This document shows positions 13,511-26,470 of a stretch of DNA of 64,000 nucleotides, piece after piece. The stretch is taken from contig NC_079882.1 of assembly GCF_029227915.1 (NCBI RefSeq), positions 248,001-312,000 on the forward strand, in the 5' to 3' direction. The notes below the pieces were generated by a model. The model had not been told where the DNA came from and searched no databases. It saw only the letters and a program-made list of their open reading frames with translations. The first letter of the stretch is position 1. Every line of letters begins with the position of its first letter. The position numbers were made by a program, and so were the translations under genes. Source of the DNA: Hydractinia symbiolongicarpus. Its lineage: Eukaryota > Cnidaria > Hydrozoa > Anthoathecata > Hydractiniidae.

Positions 13511-14448
13511 GGAAATGAGTTTACTCCCTGGATACTTTCTTTGTATACTTTTGACTATACGGGCCGAGTCCGGGATTTACGGGAAATCGCGGGTTTTCCT
13601 TTGCCGGCGATTAAAATTCTTTTATTCAGTGTCTCATCAAAAATGAAAACATTTTTTAAAACTAAAAGTCTCATGCGTTTTAGTGATGAAAAAATAATTT
13701 AAAAAATCGTTCGGGAAATGAGTTTACTCCTTGCGTACCTTCTTTGTATACTTTTGACTATACGGGCCGACTCCGGGGTTTACGGGAAATCGCGTGTTTT
13801 CGTTTACCGGTGATTAAACCTCTTTTATTTAGCGTCTCATCAAAAATGAAAATTTTTTTGAAAACTACAAGTCTCATGCGTTTTAGTGATGAAAAAATAA
13901 TTTAAAAAATCGTTCGGGAAATGAGCTTACTCCCCGGGTACCTTCTTTGTATACTTTTGACTATACGGGCCGACTCCGGGGTTTACGGGAAATCGCGTGT
14001 TTTCGTTTACCGGCGATTAAACCTCTTTTATTCAGCGTCTCATCAAAAATGAAAATTTTTTTGAAAACTACAAGTCTCATGCGTTTTAGTGATGAAAAAA
14101 TAATTTAAAAAATCGTTCGGGAAATGAGTTTACTCCCTGGGTACTTTCTTTTTATACTTTTGACTATACAGGCCGAGTCCGGGATTTACGGGAAATCGCG
14201 GGTTTTCGTTTGCCGGCGATTAAACTTATTTTATTCAGCGTCTCAAAAAAAATGAAAACATTTTTGAAAACTACAAGTCTCATGCGTTTTACTGGTGAAA
14301 AAATAATTTAAAAAATCGTTTGGGAAATGGGTTTACTCCCTGGGTACTTTCTTTGTGTACTTTTGACTATACGGGCCGAGTCCGGGATTTACGGAAAATC
14401 GCGGGTTTTCGTTTGCCGGCAATTAAACTTCTTTTATTCAGCGTCTCA

Positions 14449-14470
14449 TCAAAAATGAAAACATTTTTGA
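14449..14470. repeat. Perfect 9-bp dyad in the monomer (left-arm example)
   Basis: The arms TCAAAAATG and CATTTTTGA are exact reverse complements separated by AAAA. The 22-bp element recurs in many monomers at about monomer position 123-144. Common variants break it: TCATAAAAAATG, TCTCAAAAAAAATG, CATTTTTTAAAA, and the 8-bp-deletion family. Short dyads are known in several centromeric satellites, but the role here is unknown. Confidence 0.85.
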
Positions 14471-16140
14471 AAACTACAAGTCTCATGCGTTTTAGTGATG
14501 AAAAAATAATTTAAAAAATCGTTCAGGAAATGAGTTTACTCCCTGGGTACTTTCTTTGTAAACTTTTGACTATGCGGGCCGAGTCTGGGATTTACGGGAA
14601 ATCGCGGGTTTTCGTTTGCCGGCAATTAAACTTCTTTTATTCAGCGTCTCATCAAAAATGAAAACATTTTTGAAAACTACAAGTCTCATGCGTTTTAGTG
14701 ATGAAAAAATAATTTAAAAAATCGTTCAGGAAATGAGTTTACTCCCTGGGTACTTTCTTTGTGTACTTTTGAATATACGGGCCGACTCCGGGGTTTACGG
14801 GAAATCGCGGGTTTTCGTTTGCCGGCGATTAAACTTCTTTTACTCAGTGTCTCATCAAAAATGAAAACATTTTTTAAAACTACAAGTCTTATGCGTTTTA
14901 GTGCTGAAAAAATAATTTAAAAAATCGTTCGGGAAATGAGTTTACTCCCTGCGTACCTTCTTTGTATACTTTTGACTATACGGGCTGACTCCGGGGTTTA
15001 CGGGAAATCGCATGTTTTCGTTTACCGGCGATTAAACCTCTTTTATTCAGTGTCTCATCAAAAATGAAAATTTTTTTGAAAACTACAAGTCTCATGCGTT
15101 TTAGTGATGAAAAAATAATTTAAAAAATCGTTCGGGAAATGAGTTTACTCCCTGGGTACTTTATCTGTATACTTTGACTATACGGGCCGAGTCCGAGATT
15201 TGCGGGAAATCGCGGGTTTTCGTTTGCCGGCGATTAAACTTATTTTATTCAGCGTCTCATAAAAAATGAAAACATTTTTGAAAACTACAAGTCTCATGCG
15301 TTTTACTGGTGAAAAAATAATTTAAAAAATCGTTCCGGAAATGGGTTTACTCCCTGGGTACTTTCTTTATATACTTTTGACTATACGGGCCGAGTCCGGG
15401 ATTTACGGGAAATCGCGGGTTTTCGTTTGCCGGCAATTAAACTTCTTCTATTCAGCGTCTCATCAAAAATGAAAACATTTTTGAAAACTACAAGTCTCAT
15501 GCGTGTTAGTGATGAAAAAATAATTTAAAAAATCGTTCAGAAAATGAGTTTACTCCCTGGGTACTTTCTTTGTATACTTTTGACTATACGGGCCGAGTCC
15601 GGGATTTACGGGAAATCGCGGGTTTTCGTTTGCCGGCAATTAAACTTCTTCTATTCAGGGTCTCATCAAAAATGAAAACTTTTTTAAAAACTACAAGTCT
15701 CATGCGTTTTAGTGATGAAAAAATAATTTAAAAAATCGTTCAGGAAATGAGTTTACTCCCTTGGTACTTTCTTTGTATACTTTTGACTATACGGGCCGAG
15801 TCCGGGATTTACGGGAAATCGCAGGTTTTCCTTTGCCGGCGATTAAACTTCTTTTATTCAGTGTCTCATCAAAAATGAAAACATTTTTTAAAACTACAAG
15901 TCTCATGCGTTTTAGTGATGAAAAAATAATTTAAAAAATCGTTCGGGAAATGAGTTTACTCCCTGCGTACCTTCTTTGTATACTTTTGACTATACAAGCC
16001 GACTCCGGGGTTTACGGGAAATCGCGTGTTTTCGTTTACCGGCGATTAAACCTCTTTTATTCAGCGTCTCATCAAAAATGAAAATTTTTTTGAAAACTAC
16101 AAGTCTCATGCGTTTTAGTGATGAAAAAATAATTTAAAAA

Positions 16141-19100
16141 ATCGTTCGGGAAATGAGTTTACTCCCTGGGTACTTTCTTTGTATGCTTTTGACTATACAG
16201 GCCGAGTCCGGGATTTACGGGAAATCGCGGGTTTTCGTTTGCCGGCGATTAAACTTATTTTATTCAGCGTCTCAAAAAAAATGAAAACATTTTTGAAAAC
16301 TACAAGTCTCATGCGTTTTAGTGATGAAAAAATAATTTAAAAAATCGTTCGGGAAATGAGTTTACTCCCTGGGTACTTTCTTTGTATACTTTTGACTATA
16401 CAGGCCGAGTCCGGGATTTACGGGAAATCGCGGGTTTTCGTTTGCCGGCGATTAAACTTATTTTATTCAGCGTCTCAAAAAAAATGAAAACATTTCTGAA
16501 AACTACAAGTCTCATGCGTTTTAGTGATGAAAAAATAATTCAAAAAATCGTTAAGGAAATGAGTTTACTCCCTGGATACTTTCTTTGTATACTTTTGACT
16601 ATACGGGCTGAGTCCGGGATTTACGGGAAATCGCGGGTTTTCCTTTGCCGGCGATTAAACTTCTTTTATTCAGTGTCTCATCAAAAATGAAAACATTTTT
16701 TAAAACTACAAGTCTCATGCGTTTTAGTGATGAAAAAATAATTTAAAAAATCGTTCGGGAAATGAATTTACTCCTTGCGTACCTTCTTTGTATACTTTTG
16801 ACTATACGGGCCGACTCCGGGGTTTACGGGAAATCGCGTGTTTTCGTTTACCGGTGATTAAACCTCTTTTATTTAGCGTCCCATCAAAAATGAAAATTTT
16901 TTTGAAAATTACAAGTCTCATGCGTTTTAGTGATGAAAAAATAATTTAAAAAATCGTTCGGGAAATGAGCTTACTCCCTGGGTACCTTCTTTGTATACTT
17001 TTGACTATACAGGCCGACTCCTGGGTTTACGGGAAATCGCGTGTTTTCGTTTACCGGCGATTAAACTTATTTTATTCAGCGTCTCAAAAAAAATGAAAAC
17101 ATTCTTGAAAACTACAAGTCTCATGCGTTTTACTGGTGAAAAAATAATTTAAAAAATCGTTTGGGAAATGGGTTTACTCCCTGGGTACTTTCTTTGTGTA
17201 CTTTTGACTATACGGGCCGAGTCCGGGATTTACGGAAAATCGCGGGTTTTCGTTTGCCGGCAATTAAACTTCTTTTATTCAGCGTCTCATCAAAAATGAA
17301 AACATTTTTGAAAACTAGAAGTCTCATGCGTTTTAGTGATGAAAAAATAATTTAAAAAATCGTTCAGGAAATGAGTTTACTCCCTGGGTACTTTCTTTGT
17401 AAACTTTTGACTATGCGGGCCGAGTCTGGGATTTACGGGAAATCGCGGGTTTTCGTTTGCCGGCAATTAAACTTCTTTTATTCAGCGTCTCATCAAAAAT
17501 GAAAACATTTTTGAAAACTACAAGTCTCATGCGTTTTAGTGATGAAAAAATAATTTAAAAAATCGTTCAGGAAATGAGTTTACTCCCTGGGTACTTTCTT
17601 TGTGTACTTTTGAATATACGGGCCGACTCCGGGGTTTACGGGAAATCGCGGGTTTTCGTTTCCCGGCGATTAAACTTCTTTTATTCAGTGTCTCATCAAA
17701 AATGAAAACATTTTTTAAAACTACAAGTCTTATGCGTTTTAGTGCTGAAAAAATAATTTAAAAAATCGTTCGGGAAATGAGTTTACTCCCTGCGTACCTT
17801 CTTTGTATACTTTTGACTATACGGGCCGACTCCGGGGTTTACGGGAAATCGCGGGTTTTCGTTTGCCGGCGATTAAACTTCTTTTATTCAGTGTCTCATC
17901 AAAAATGAAAACATTTTTTAAAACTACAAGTCTTATGCGTTTTAGTGCTGAAAAAATAATTTAAAAAATCGTTCGGGAAATGAGTTTACTCCCTGCGTAC
18001 CATCTTTGTATACTTTTGACTATACGGGCCGACTCCGGGGTTTACGGGAAATCGCGTGTTTTCGTTTACCGGCGATTAAACCTCTTTTATTCAGTGTCTC
18101 ATCAAAAATGAAAATTTTTTTGAAAACTACAAGTCTCATGCGTTTTAGTGATGAAAAAATAATTTAAAAAATCGTTCGGAAAATGAGTTTACTCCCTGGG
18201 TACTTTCTCTGTATACTTTGACTATACGGGCCGAGTCCGGGATTTGCGGGAAATCGCGGGTTTTTGTTTGCCGGCGATTAAACTTATTTTATTCAGCGTC
18301 TCATAAAAAATGAAAACATTTTTGAAAACTACAAGTCTCATGCGTTTTAGTGATGAAAAAATAATTTAAAAAATCGTTCGGGAAATGAGTTTACTCCCTG
18401 GGTACTTTCTTTGTATGCTTTTGACTATACAGGCCGAGTCCGGGATTTACGGGAAATCGCGGGTTTTCGTTTGCCGGCGATTAAACTTATTTTATTCAGC
18501 GTCTCAAAAAAAATGAAAACATTTTTGAAAACTACAAGTCTCATGCGTTTTAGTGATGAAAAAATAATTTAAAAAATCGTTTGGGAAATGAGTTTACTCC
18601 CTGGGTACTTTCTTTGTATACTTTTGACTATACAGGCCGAGTCCGGGATTTACGGGAAATCGCGGGTTTTCGTTTGCCGGCGATTAAACTTATTTTATTC
18701 AGCGTCTCAAAAAAAATGAAAACATTTCTGAAAACTACAAGTCTCATGCGTTTTAGTGATGAAAAAATAATTTAAAAAATCGTTAAGGAAATGAGTTTAC
18801 TCCCTGGATACTTTCTTTGTATACTTTTGACTATACGGGCTGAGTCCGGGATTTACGGGAAATCGCGGGTTTTCCTTTGCCGGCGATTAAACTTCTTTTA
18901 TTCAGTGTCTCATCAAAAATGAAAACATTTTTTAAAACTACAAGTCTCATGCGTTTTAGTGATGAAAAAATAATTTAAAAAATCGTTCGGGAAATGAATT
19001 TACTCCTTGCGTACCTTCTTTGTATACTTTTGACTATACGGGCCGACTCCGGGGTTTACGGGAAATCGCGTGTTTTCGTTTACCGGTGATTAAACCTCTT

Positions 19101-20576
19101 TTATTTAGCGTCCCATCAAAAATGAAAATTTTTTTGAAAATTACAAGTCTCATGCGTTTTAGTGATGAAAAAATAATTTAAAAAATCGTTCGGGAAATGA
19201 GCTTACTCCCTGGGTACCTTCTTTGTATACTTTTGACTATACAGGCCGACTCCTGGGTTTACGGGAAATCGCGTGTTTTCGTTTACCGGCGATTAAACTT
19301 ATTTTATTCAGCGTCTCAAAAAAAATGAAAACATTCTTGAAAACTACAAGTCTCATGCGTTTTACTGGTGAAAAAATAATTTAAAAAATCGTTTGGGAAA
19401 TGGGTTTACTCCCTGGGTACTTTCTTTGTGTACTTTTGACTATACGGGCCGAGTCCGGGATTTACGGAAAATCGCGGGTTTTCGTTTGCCGGCAATTAAA
19501 CTTCTTTTATTCAGCGTCTCATCAAAAATGAAAACATTTTTGAAAACTAGAAGTCTCATGCGTTTTAGTGATGAAAAAATAATTTAAAAAATCGTTCAGG
19601 AAATGAGTTTACTCCCTGGGTACTTTCTTTGTAAACTTTTGACTATGCGGGCCGAGTCTGGGATTTACGGGAAATCGCGGGTTTTCGTTTGCCGGCAATT
19701 AAACTTCTTTTATTCAGCGTCCCATCAAAAATGAAAACATTTTTGAAAACTACAAGTCTCATGCGTTTTAGTGATGAAAAAATAATTTAAAAAATCGTTC
19801 AGGAAATGAGTTTACTCCCTGGGTACTTTCTTTGTGTACTTTTGAATATACGGGCCGACTCCGGGGTTTACGGGAAATCGCGGGTTTTCGTTTCCCGGCG
19901 ATTAAACTTCTTTTATTCAGTGTCTCATCAAAAATGAAAACATTTTTTAAAACTACAAGTCTTATGCGTTTTAGTGCTGAAAAAATAATTTAAAAAATCG
20001 TTCGGGAAATGAGTTTACTCCCTGCGTACCTTCTTTGTATACTTTTGACTATACGGGCCGACTCCGGGGTTTACGGGAAATCGCGGGTTTTCGTTTGCCG
20101 GCGATTAAACTTCTTTTATTCAGTGTCTCATCAAAAATGAAAACATTTTTTAAAACTACAAGTCTTATGCGTTTTAGTGCTGAAAAAATAATTTAAAAAA
20201 TCGTTCGGGAAATGAGTTTACTCCCTGCGTACCATCTTTGTATACTTTTGACTATACGGGCCGACTCCGGGGTTTACGGGAAATCGCGTGTTTTCGTTTA
20301 CCGGCGATTAAACCTCTTTTATTCAGTGTCTCATCAAAAATGAAAATTTTTTTGAAAACTACAAGTCTCATGCGTTTTAGTGATGAAAAAATAATTTAAA
20401 AAATCGTTCGGAAAATGAGTTTACTCCCTGGGTACTTTCTCTGTATACTTTGACTATACGGGCCGAGTCCGGGATTTGCGGGAAATCGCGGGTTTTTGTT
20501 TGCCGGCGATTAAACTTATTTTATTCAGCGTCTCATAAAAAATGAAAACATTTTTGAAAACTACAAGTCTCATGCT
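16141..20576 (+). repeat. Higher-order repeat, 2232 bp (11 monomers), two tandem copies
   Basis: The block at about 16,141-18,372 is repeated at about 18,373-20,576. Private markers recur 2232 bp apart: GAGCTTACTCCCTGGG (near 16,966 and 19,198), TTTAGCGTCCCATC (16,872 and 19,104), CGTTTGGGAAATGGG (17,158 and 19,390), AACTAGAAGTCTC (17,313 and 19,545), CGTTTCCCGGCG (17,658 and 19,890), GTACCATCTTTG (17,997 and 20,229). The copies differ at only a few positions. It is one of the two longest tandem duplications in the window. Confidence 0.88.
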
Positions 20577-20894
20577 TTTACTGGTGAAAAAATAATTTAA
20601 AAAATCGTTCCGGAAATGGGTTTACTCCCTGGGTACTTTCTTTATATACTTTTGACTATACGGGCCGAGTCCGGGATTTACGGGAAATCGCGGGTTTTCG
20701 TGTGCCGGCAATTAAACTCCTTCTATTCAGCGTCTCATCAAAAATGAAAACATTTTTGAAAACTACAAGTCTCATGCGTTTTAGTGATGAAAAAATAATT
20801 TAAAAAATCGTTCAGGAAATGAGTTTACTCCCTGGGTACTTTCTTTGTATACTTTTGACTATACGGGCCGAGTCCGGGATTTACGGGAAATCGC

Positions 20895-21755
20895 GAGTTT
20901 TCCTTTGCCGGCGATTAAACTTATTTTATTCAGCGTCTCAAAAAAAATGAAAACATTTTTGAAAACTACAAGTCTCATGCGTTTTACTGGTGAAAAAATA
21001 ATTTAAAAAATCGTTCGGAAAATGGGTTTACTCCCTGGGTACTTTCTTTGTGTACTTTTGACTATACTGGCCGAGTCCGGGATTTACGGAAAATGGCGGG
21101 TTTTCGTTTGCCGGCAATTAAACTTCTTTTATTCAGCGTCTCATCAAAAATGAAAACATTTTTGAAAACTACAAGTCTCGTGCGTTTTAGTGATGAAAAA
21201 AAAATTTAAAAAATCGTTTAGGAAATGAGTTTACTCCCTGGGTACTTTCTTTGTAAACTTTTGACTATGCGGCCGAGTCTGGGATTTACGGGAAATCGCG
21301 GGTTTTCCTTTGCCGGCGATTAAACTTATTTTATTCAGCGTCTCAAAAAAAATGAAAACATTTTTGAAAACTACAAGTCTCATGCGTTTTACTGGTGAAA
21401 AAATAATTTAAAAAATCGTTCGGGAAATGGGTTTACTCCCTGGGTACTTTCTTTGTGTACTTTTGACTATACGGGCCGAGTCCGGGATTTACGGAAAATC
21501 GCGGGTTTTCGTTTGCCGGCAATTAAACTTCTTTTATTCAGCGTCTCATCAAAAATGAAAACATTTTTGAAAACTACAAGTCTCGTGCGTTTTAGTGATA
21601 AAAAAATAATTTAAAAAATCGTTCAGGAAATGAGTTTACTCCCTGGGTACTTTCTTTGTAAACTTTTGACTATGCGGCCGAGTCTGGGATTTACGGGAAA
21701 TCGCGGGTTTTCGTTTGCCGGCAATTAAACTTTTTTTATTCAGCGTTTCATCAAA
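20895..21755 (+). repeat. Two-monomer duplication (about 405 bp)
   Basis: TTCCTTTGCCGGCGATTAAA followed by TCAAAAAAAATG recurs near 20,900 and 21,306, and CTATGCGGCCGAGTCTGGG (one G lost) near 21,267 and 21,671. CAAGTCTCGTGCG is private to both copies. This dimer is the shortest multi-monomer unit in the window. Confidence 0.75.
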
Positions 21756-22562
21756 AATGAAAACATTTTTGAAAACTACAAGTCTCATGCGTTTTAGTGA
21801 TGAAAAAATAATTAAAAAAATCGTTCAGGAAATGAGTTTACTCCCTGGGTACTTTCTTTGTATACTTTTGACTATACGGGCCCAGTCCGGGATTTACGGC
21901 AAATCGCAGGTTTTCGTTTACCGGCGATTAAACCTCTTTTATTCAGCGTCTCATCAAAAATGAAAACATTTTTTGAAAACTACAAGTCTCATGCGTTTTA
22001 GTGATGAAAAAATAATTTAAAAAATCGTTCGGGAAATGAGTTTACTCCCTGGGTACTTTCTCTGTATACTTTTGACTATACGGGCCGAGTCCGGGATTTG
22101 CGGGAAATCGCGGGTTTTCGTTTGCCGGCGATTAAACTTATTTTATTCAGCGTCTCATCAAAAATGAAAACATTTTTGAAAACTACAAGTCTCATGCGTT
22201 TTAGTGATGAAAAAATAATTTAAAAAATCGTTCAGGAAATGAGTTTACTCCCTGGGTACTTTCTTTGTAAACTTTTGACTATGCGGGCCGAGTCTGGGAT
22301 TTACGGGAAATCGCGGGTTTTCGTTTGCCGGCAATTAAACTTCTTTTATTCAGCGTCTCATCAAAAATGAAAACATTTTTGAAAACTACAAGTCTCATGC
22401 GTTTTAGTGATGAAAAAATAATTTAAAAAATCGTTCAGGAAATGAGTTTACTCCCTGGGTACTTTCTTTGTAAACTTTTGACTATGCCGGCCGAGTCCGG
22501 GATTTACAGGAAATCGCGTGTTTTCGTTTGCCGGCGATTAAACTTCTTTTATTCAGCGTCTC

Positions 22563-22590
22563 ATCAAAAATAATTTTTTTTTACAAGTCT
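22563..22590 (+). repeat. 8-bp-deletion monomer variant that removes the dyad (seven copies)
   Basis: Between CATCAAAAAT and ACAAGTC this copy has only a T run, 28 bp where the consensus has 36. The same short form is at 25,013-25,040, 25,841-25,868, 27,556-27,583, 28,993-29,020, 31,440-31,467 and 33,282-33,309. It derives most simply from the AAATAAATTTTTTTTTGAAC form seen at 0.9-10.2 kb by loss of about 8 bp including GAACAC. It destroys the right arm of the 9-bp dyad. All copies are confined to 22.5-33.3 kb. Confidence 0.85.
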
Positions 22591-23181
22591 CATGCGTTTT
22601 AGTGATGAAAAAATAATTTAAAAAATCGTTCAGGAAATGAGTTTACTTCCTGGGTACTTTCTTTGTGTACTTTTGACTATACGGGCCGACTCCGGGGTTT
22701 ACGGGAAATCGCGGGTTTTCGTTTGCCGGCGATTAAACTTCTTTTATTCAGTGTCTCATCAAAAATGAAAACATTTTTTAAAACTACAAGTCTCATGCGT
22801 TTTAGTGCTGAAAAAATAATTTAAAAAATCGTTCGGGAAATGAGTTTACTCACTGCGTACCTTCTTTGTATACTTTTGACTATACGGGCCGACTCCGGGG
22901 TTTACGGGAAATCGCGTGTTTTCGTTTACCGGCGATTAAACCTCTTTTATTCAGTGTCTCATCAAAAATGAAAAATTTTTTGTAAACTACAAGTCTCATG
23001 CGTTTTAGTGATGAAAAAATAATTTAAAAAATCGTTCGGGAAATGAGTTTACTCCCTGGGTACTTTCTCTGTATACTTTTGACTATACGGGCCGAGTCCG
23101 GGATTTGCGGGAAATCGCGGGTTTTCGTTTGCCGGCGATTAAACTTATTTTATTCAGCGTCTCATAAAAAATGAAAACATT

Positions 23182-23229
23182 TTTGAAAATTACAAGTCTC
23201 ATGCGTTTGAAAACTACAAGTCTCATGCG
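23182..23229 (+). repeat. 24-bp internal tandem duplication in a monomer (six copies in the domain)
   Basis: Two adjacent 24-bp units run from TTTGAAAA to CTCATGCG at 23,182-23,205 and 23,206-23,229. The same duplication begins at about 25,430, 28,379, 29,613, 31,654 and 33,902, each 48 bp in total. In five of the six the preceding bases read TCATAAAAAATG; the copy at 31,654 has TCATCAAAAATG, a recombinant flank. All are followed by TTTTACTGGTG and AATTTAAAAGATCG. These shared flanks show one origin followed by spread within 23-34 kb. The duplicated monomer is about 227 bp. Confidence 0.9.
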
Positions 23230-23763
23230 TTTTACTGGTGAAAAAATAATTTAAAAGATCGTTCGGGAAATGAGTTTACTCCCTGGGTACTTTCTTTGTA
23301 TACTTTTGACTATACGGGCCGAGTACGGAATTTACGGGAAATCGCGGGTTTTCGATTGCCGGCAATTAAAATTCTTTTATTCAGCGTCTCATCAAAAATA
23401 AAAACATTTTTAAAAACTATAAGTCTCATGCGTTTTAGTGATGACAAAATAATTTAAAAAATCGTTCGGGAAATGAATTTACTCCCTGGGTACTTTCTTT
23501 GTATACTTCTGACTATACGGGCCGAGTCAGGGATTTACGGGAAATCGCGGGTTTTCGTTTGCCGGCGATTAAACTTCTTTTATTCAGCGCCTCATCAAAA
23601 ATGAAAACATTTTTAAAAACTACAAGTCTCATGCGTTTTAGTGATGAAAAAATAATTTAAAAAATCGTTCCGGAAATCAGTTTACTCCCTCGGAACTTTC
23701 TTTATATACATTCGACTATACGGGCAAAGCCCGGGATTTACGGGAAATCGCGGGTTTTCGTTT

Positions 23764-23769
23764 GCTAGC
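23764..23769 (+). other. GCTAGC-type variant monomer, left arm (four copies)
   Basis: GCTAGCGATTAAACTTG replaces the usual GCCGGCGATTAAACTTC. It is found at 23,764, 30,195, 32,033 and 34,483, all within the patchwork domain, and not in the first 23.7 kb. It is followed one monomer on by TATACTTTTTACTATACGGG, where most copies have TTTTGACTATAC. Three of the four (not 32,033) are preceded by the GGGCAAAGCCCGGG type. This is a stable haplotype marker shared with the right arm. Confidence 0.88.
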
Positions 23770-26450
23770 GATTAAACTTGTTTTATTCAGCGTCTCATCA
23801 AAAATGAAAACATTTTTGAAAATTACAAGTCTCATGCGTTTTAGTAATGAAAAAATAATTTTAAAAATCGTTCGAGAAATGGGTTTACTCCCTAGGTACC
23901 TTCTTTGTATACTTTTTACTATACGGGTCGAGTCAGGGATTTACGGGAAATCGCGGGTTTTCGTTTGCCGGCGATTAAACTGCTTTTATTCAGCGTCTCA
24001 TCAAAAATGAAAACATTTTTAAAAACTACAAGTCTCATGCGTTTTAGTGCTGAAAAAATAATTTAAAAAATTGTTCGGGAAATGAGTTTACTCCCTGGGT
24101 ACTTTCTTTGTTTACTTTTGACTATACGGGCCGAGTAAGGGATTTACGGGAAATCGCGGGTTTTCGTTTGCCGGCGATTAAACTTCTTTTATTCAGCGTC
24201 TCATCAAAAATGAAAACATTTTTGAAAACTACAAGTCTCATGCGTTTTAGTGCTGAAAAATAATTTGAAAAATCGTTCGGGAAATGAGTTTACTCCCTGA
24301 GTACTTTCTTTGTATACTTTTGACTATTCGGGCCGAGTCCGGGATTTACGGGAAATCGCGGGTTTTCGTTTGCCGGCGATTAAACTTATTTTATTCAGCG
24401 TCTCAAAAAAAATGAAAACATTTTTGAAAACTACAAGTCTCATGCGTTTTACTGGTGAAAAAATAATTTAAAAAATCGTTCGGGAAATGGGTTTACTCCC
24501 TGGGTACTTTCTTTGTGTACTTTTGACTATACGGGCCGAGTCCGGGATTTACGGAAAATCGCGGGTTTTCGTTTGCCGGCAATTAAACTTCTTTTATTCA
24601 ACGTCTCATCAAAAATGAAAACATTTTTGAAAACTACAAGTCTCATGCGTTTTAGTGATGAAAAAATAATTTAAAAAATCGTTCAGGAAATGAGTTTACT
24701 CCCTGGGTACTTTCTTTGTAAACTTTTGACTATGCGGGCCGAGTCTGGGATTTACGGGAAATCGCGGGTTTTTGTTTGCCGGCAATTAAACTTCTTTTAT
24801 TCAGCGTCTCATCAAAAATGAAAATATTTTTGAAAACTACAAGTCTCATGCGTTTTAGTGATGAAAAAATAATTTAAAAAATCGTTCAGGAAATGAGTTT
24901 ACTCCCTGGGTACTTTCTTTGTAAACTTTTGACTATGCCGGCCGAGTCCGGGATTTACAGGAAATCGCGTGTTTTCGTTTGCCGGCGATTAAACTTCTTT
25001 TATTCAGCGTCTCATCAAAAATAAATTTTTTTTACAAGTCTCATGCGTTTTAGTGATGAAAAAATAATTTAAAAAATCGTTCAGGAAATGAGTTTACTTC
25101 CTGGGTACTTTCTTTGTGTACTTTTGGCTATACGGGCCGACTCCGGGGTTTACGGGAAATCGCGGGTTTTCGTTTGCCGGCGATTAAACTTCTTTTATTC
25201 AGTGTCTCATCAAAAATGAAAACATTTTTTAAAACTACAAGTCTCATGCGTTTTAGTGCTGAAAAAATAATTTAAAAAATCGTTCGGGAAATGAGTTTAA
25301 TCCCTGGGTACTTTCTCTGTATACTTTTGACTATACGGGCCGAGTCCGGGATTTGCGGGAAATCGCGGGTTTTCGTTTGCCGGCGATTAAACTTATTTTA
25401 TTCAGCGTCTCATAAAAAATGAAAACATTTTTGAAAACTACAAGTCTCATGCGTTTGAAAACTACAAGTCTCATGCGTTTTACTGGTGAAAAAATAATTT
25501 AAAAGATCGTTCGGGAAATGAGTTTACTCCCTGGGTACTTTCTTTGTATACTTTTGACTATACGGGCCGAGTACGGAATTTACGGGAAATCGCGGGTTTT
25601 CGATTGCCGGCAATTAAAATTCTTTTATTCAGCGTCTCATCAAAAATGAAAACATTTTTGAAAACTACAAGTCTCATGCGTTTTAGTGATGAAAAAATAA
25701 TTTAAAAAATCGTTCAGGAAATGAGTTTACTCCCTGGGTACTTTCTTTGTAAACTTTTGACTATGACGGCCGAGTCCGGGATTTACAGGAAATCGCGTGT
25801 TTTCGTTTGCCGGCGATTAAACTTCTTTTATTCAGCGTCTCATCAAAAATAAATTTTTTTTACAAGTCTCATGCGTTTTAGTGATGAAAAAATAATTTAA
25901 AAAATCGTTCAGGAAATGAGTTTACTTCCTGGGTACTTTCTTTGTGTACTTTTGACTATACGGGCCGACTCCGGGGTTTACGGGAAATCGCGGGTTTTCG
26001 TTTGCCGGCGATTAAACTTCTTTTATTCAGTGTCTCATCAAAAATGAAAACATTTTTTAAAACTACAAGTCTCATGCGTTTTAGTGCTGAAAAAATAATT
26101 TAAAAAATCGTTCGGGAAATGAGTTTACTCACTGCGTACCTTCTTTGTATACTTTTGACTATACGGGCCGACTCCGGGCTTTACGGGAAATCGCGTGTTT
26201 TCGTTTACCGGCGATTAAACCTCTTTTATTCAGTGTCTCATCAAAAATGAAAATTTTTTTGTAAACTACAAGTCTCATGCGTTTTAGTGATGAAAAAATA
26301 ATTTAAAAAATCGTTCGGGAAATGAGTTTACTCCCTGGGTACTATCTCTGTATACTTTTGACTATACGGGCCGAGTCCGGGATTTGCGGGAAATCGCGGG
26401 TTTTCGTTTGCCGGCGATTAAACTTATTTTATTCAGCGTCTCATAAAAAA

Positions 26451-26470
26451 TGAAAACTTTTGACTATACG
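26451..26470 (+). other. Out-of-register chimeric monomer junction (about 100-bp deletion)
   Basis: The sequence TCATAAAAAATGAAAAC, normally at monomer position about 120-137, passes directly into TTTTGACTATACGGGCC, normally at about 36-52 of the next monomer. The shared bases are AC at 26,456-26,457. Adjacent ATGAG landmarks are 303 bp apart (26,322 to 26,625) where two monomers would give 406. It is the only large out-of-register event I found in the left arm. Confidence 0.88.
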
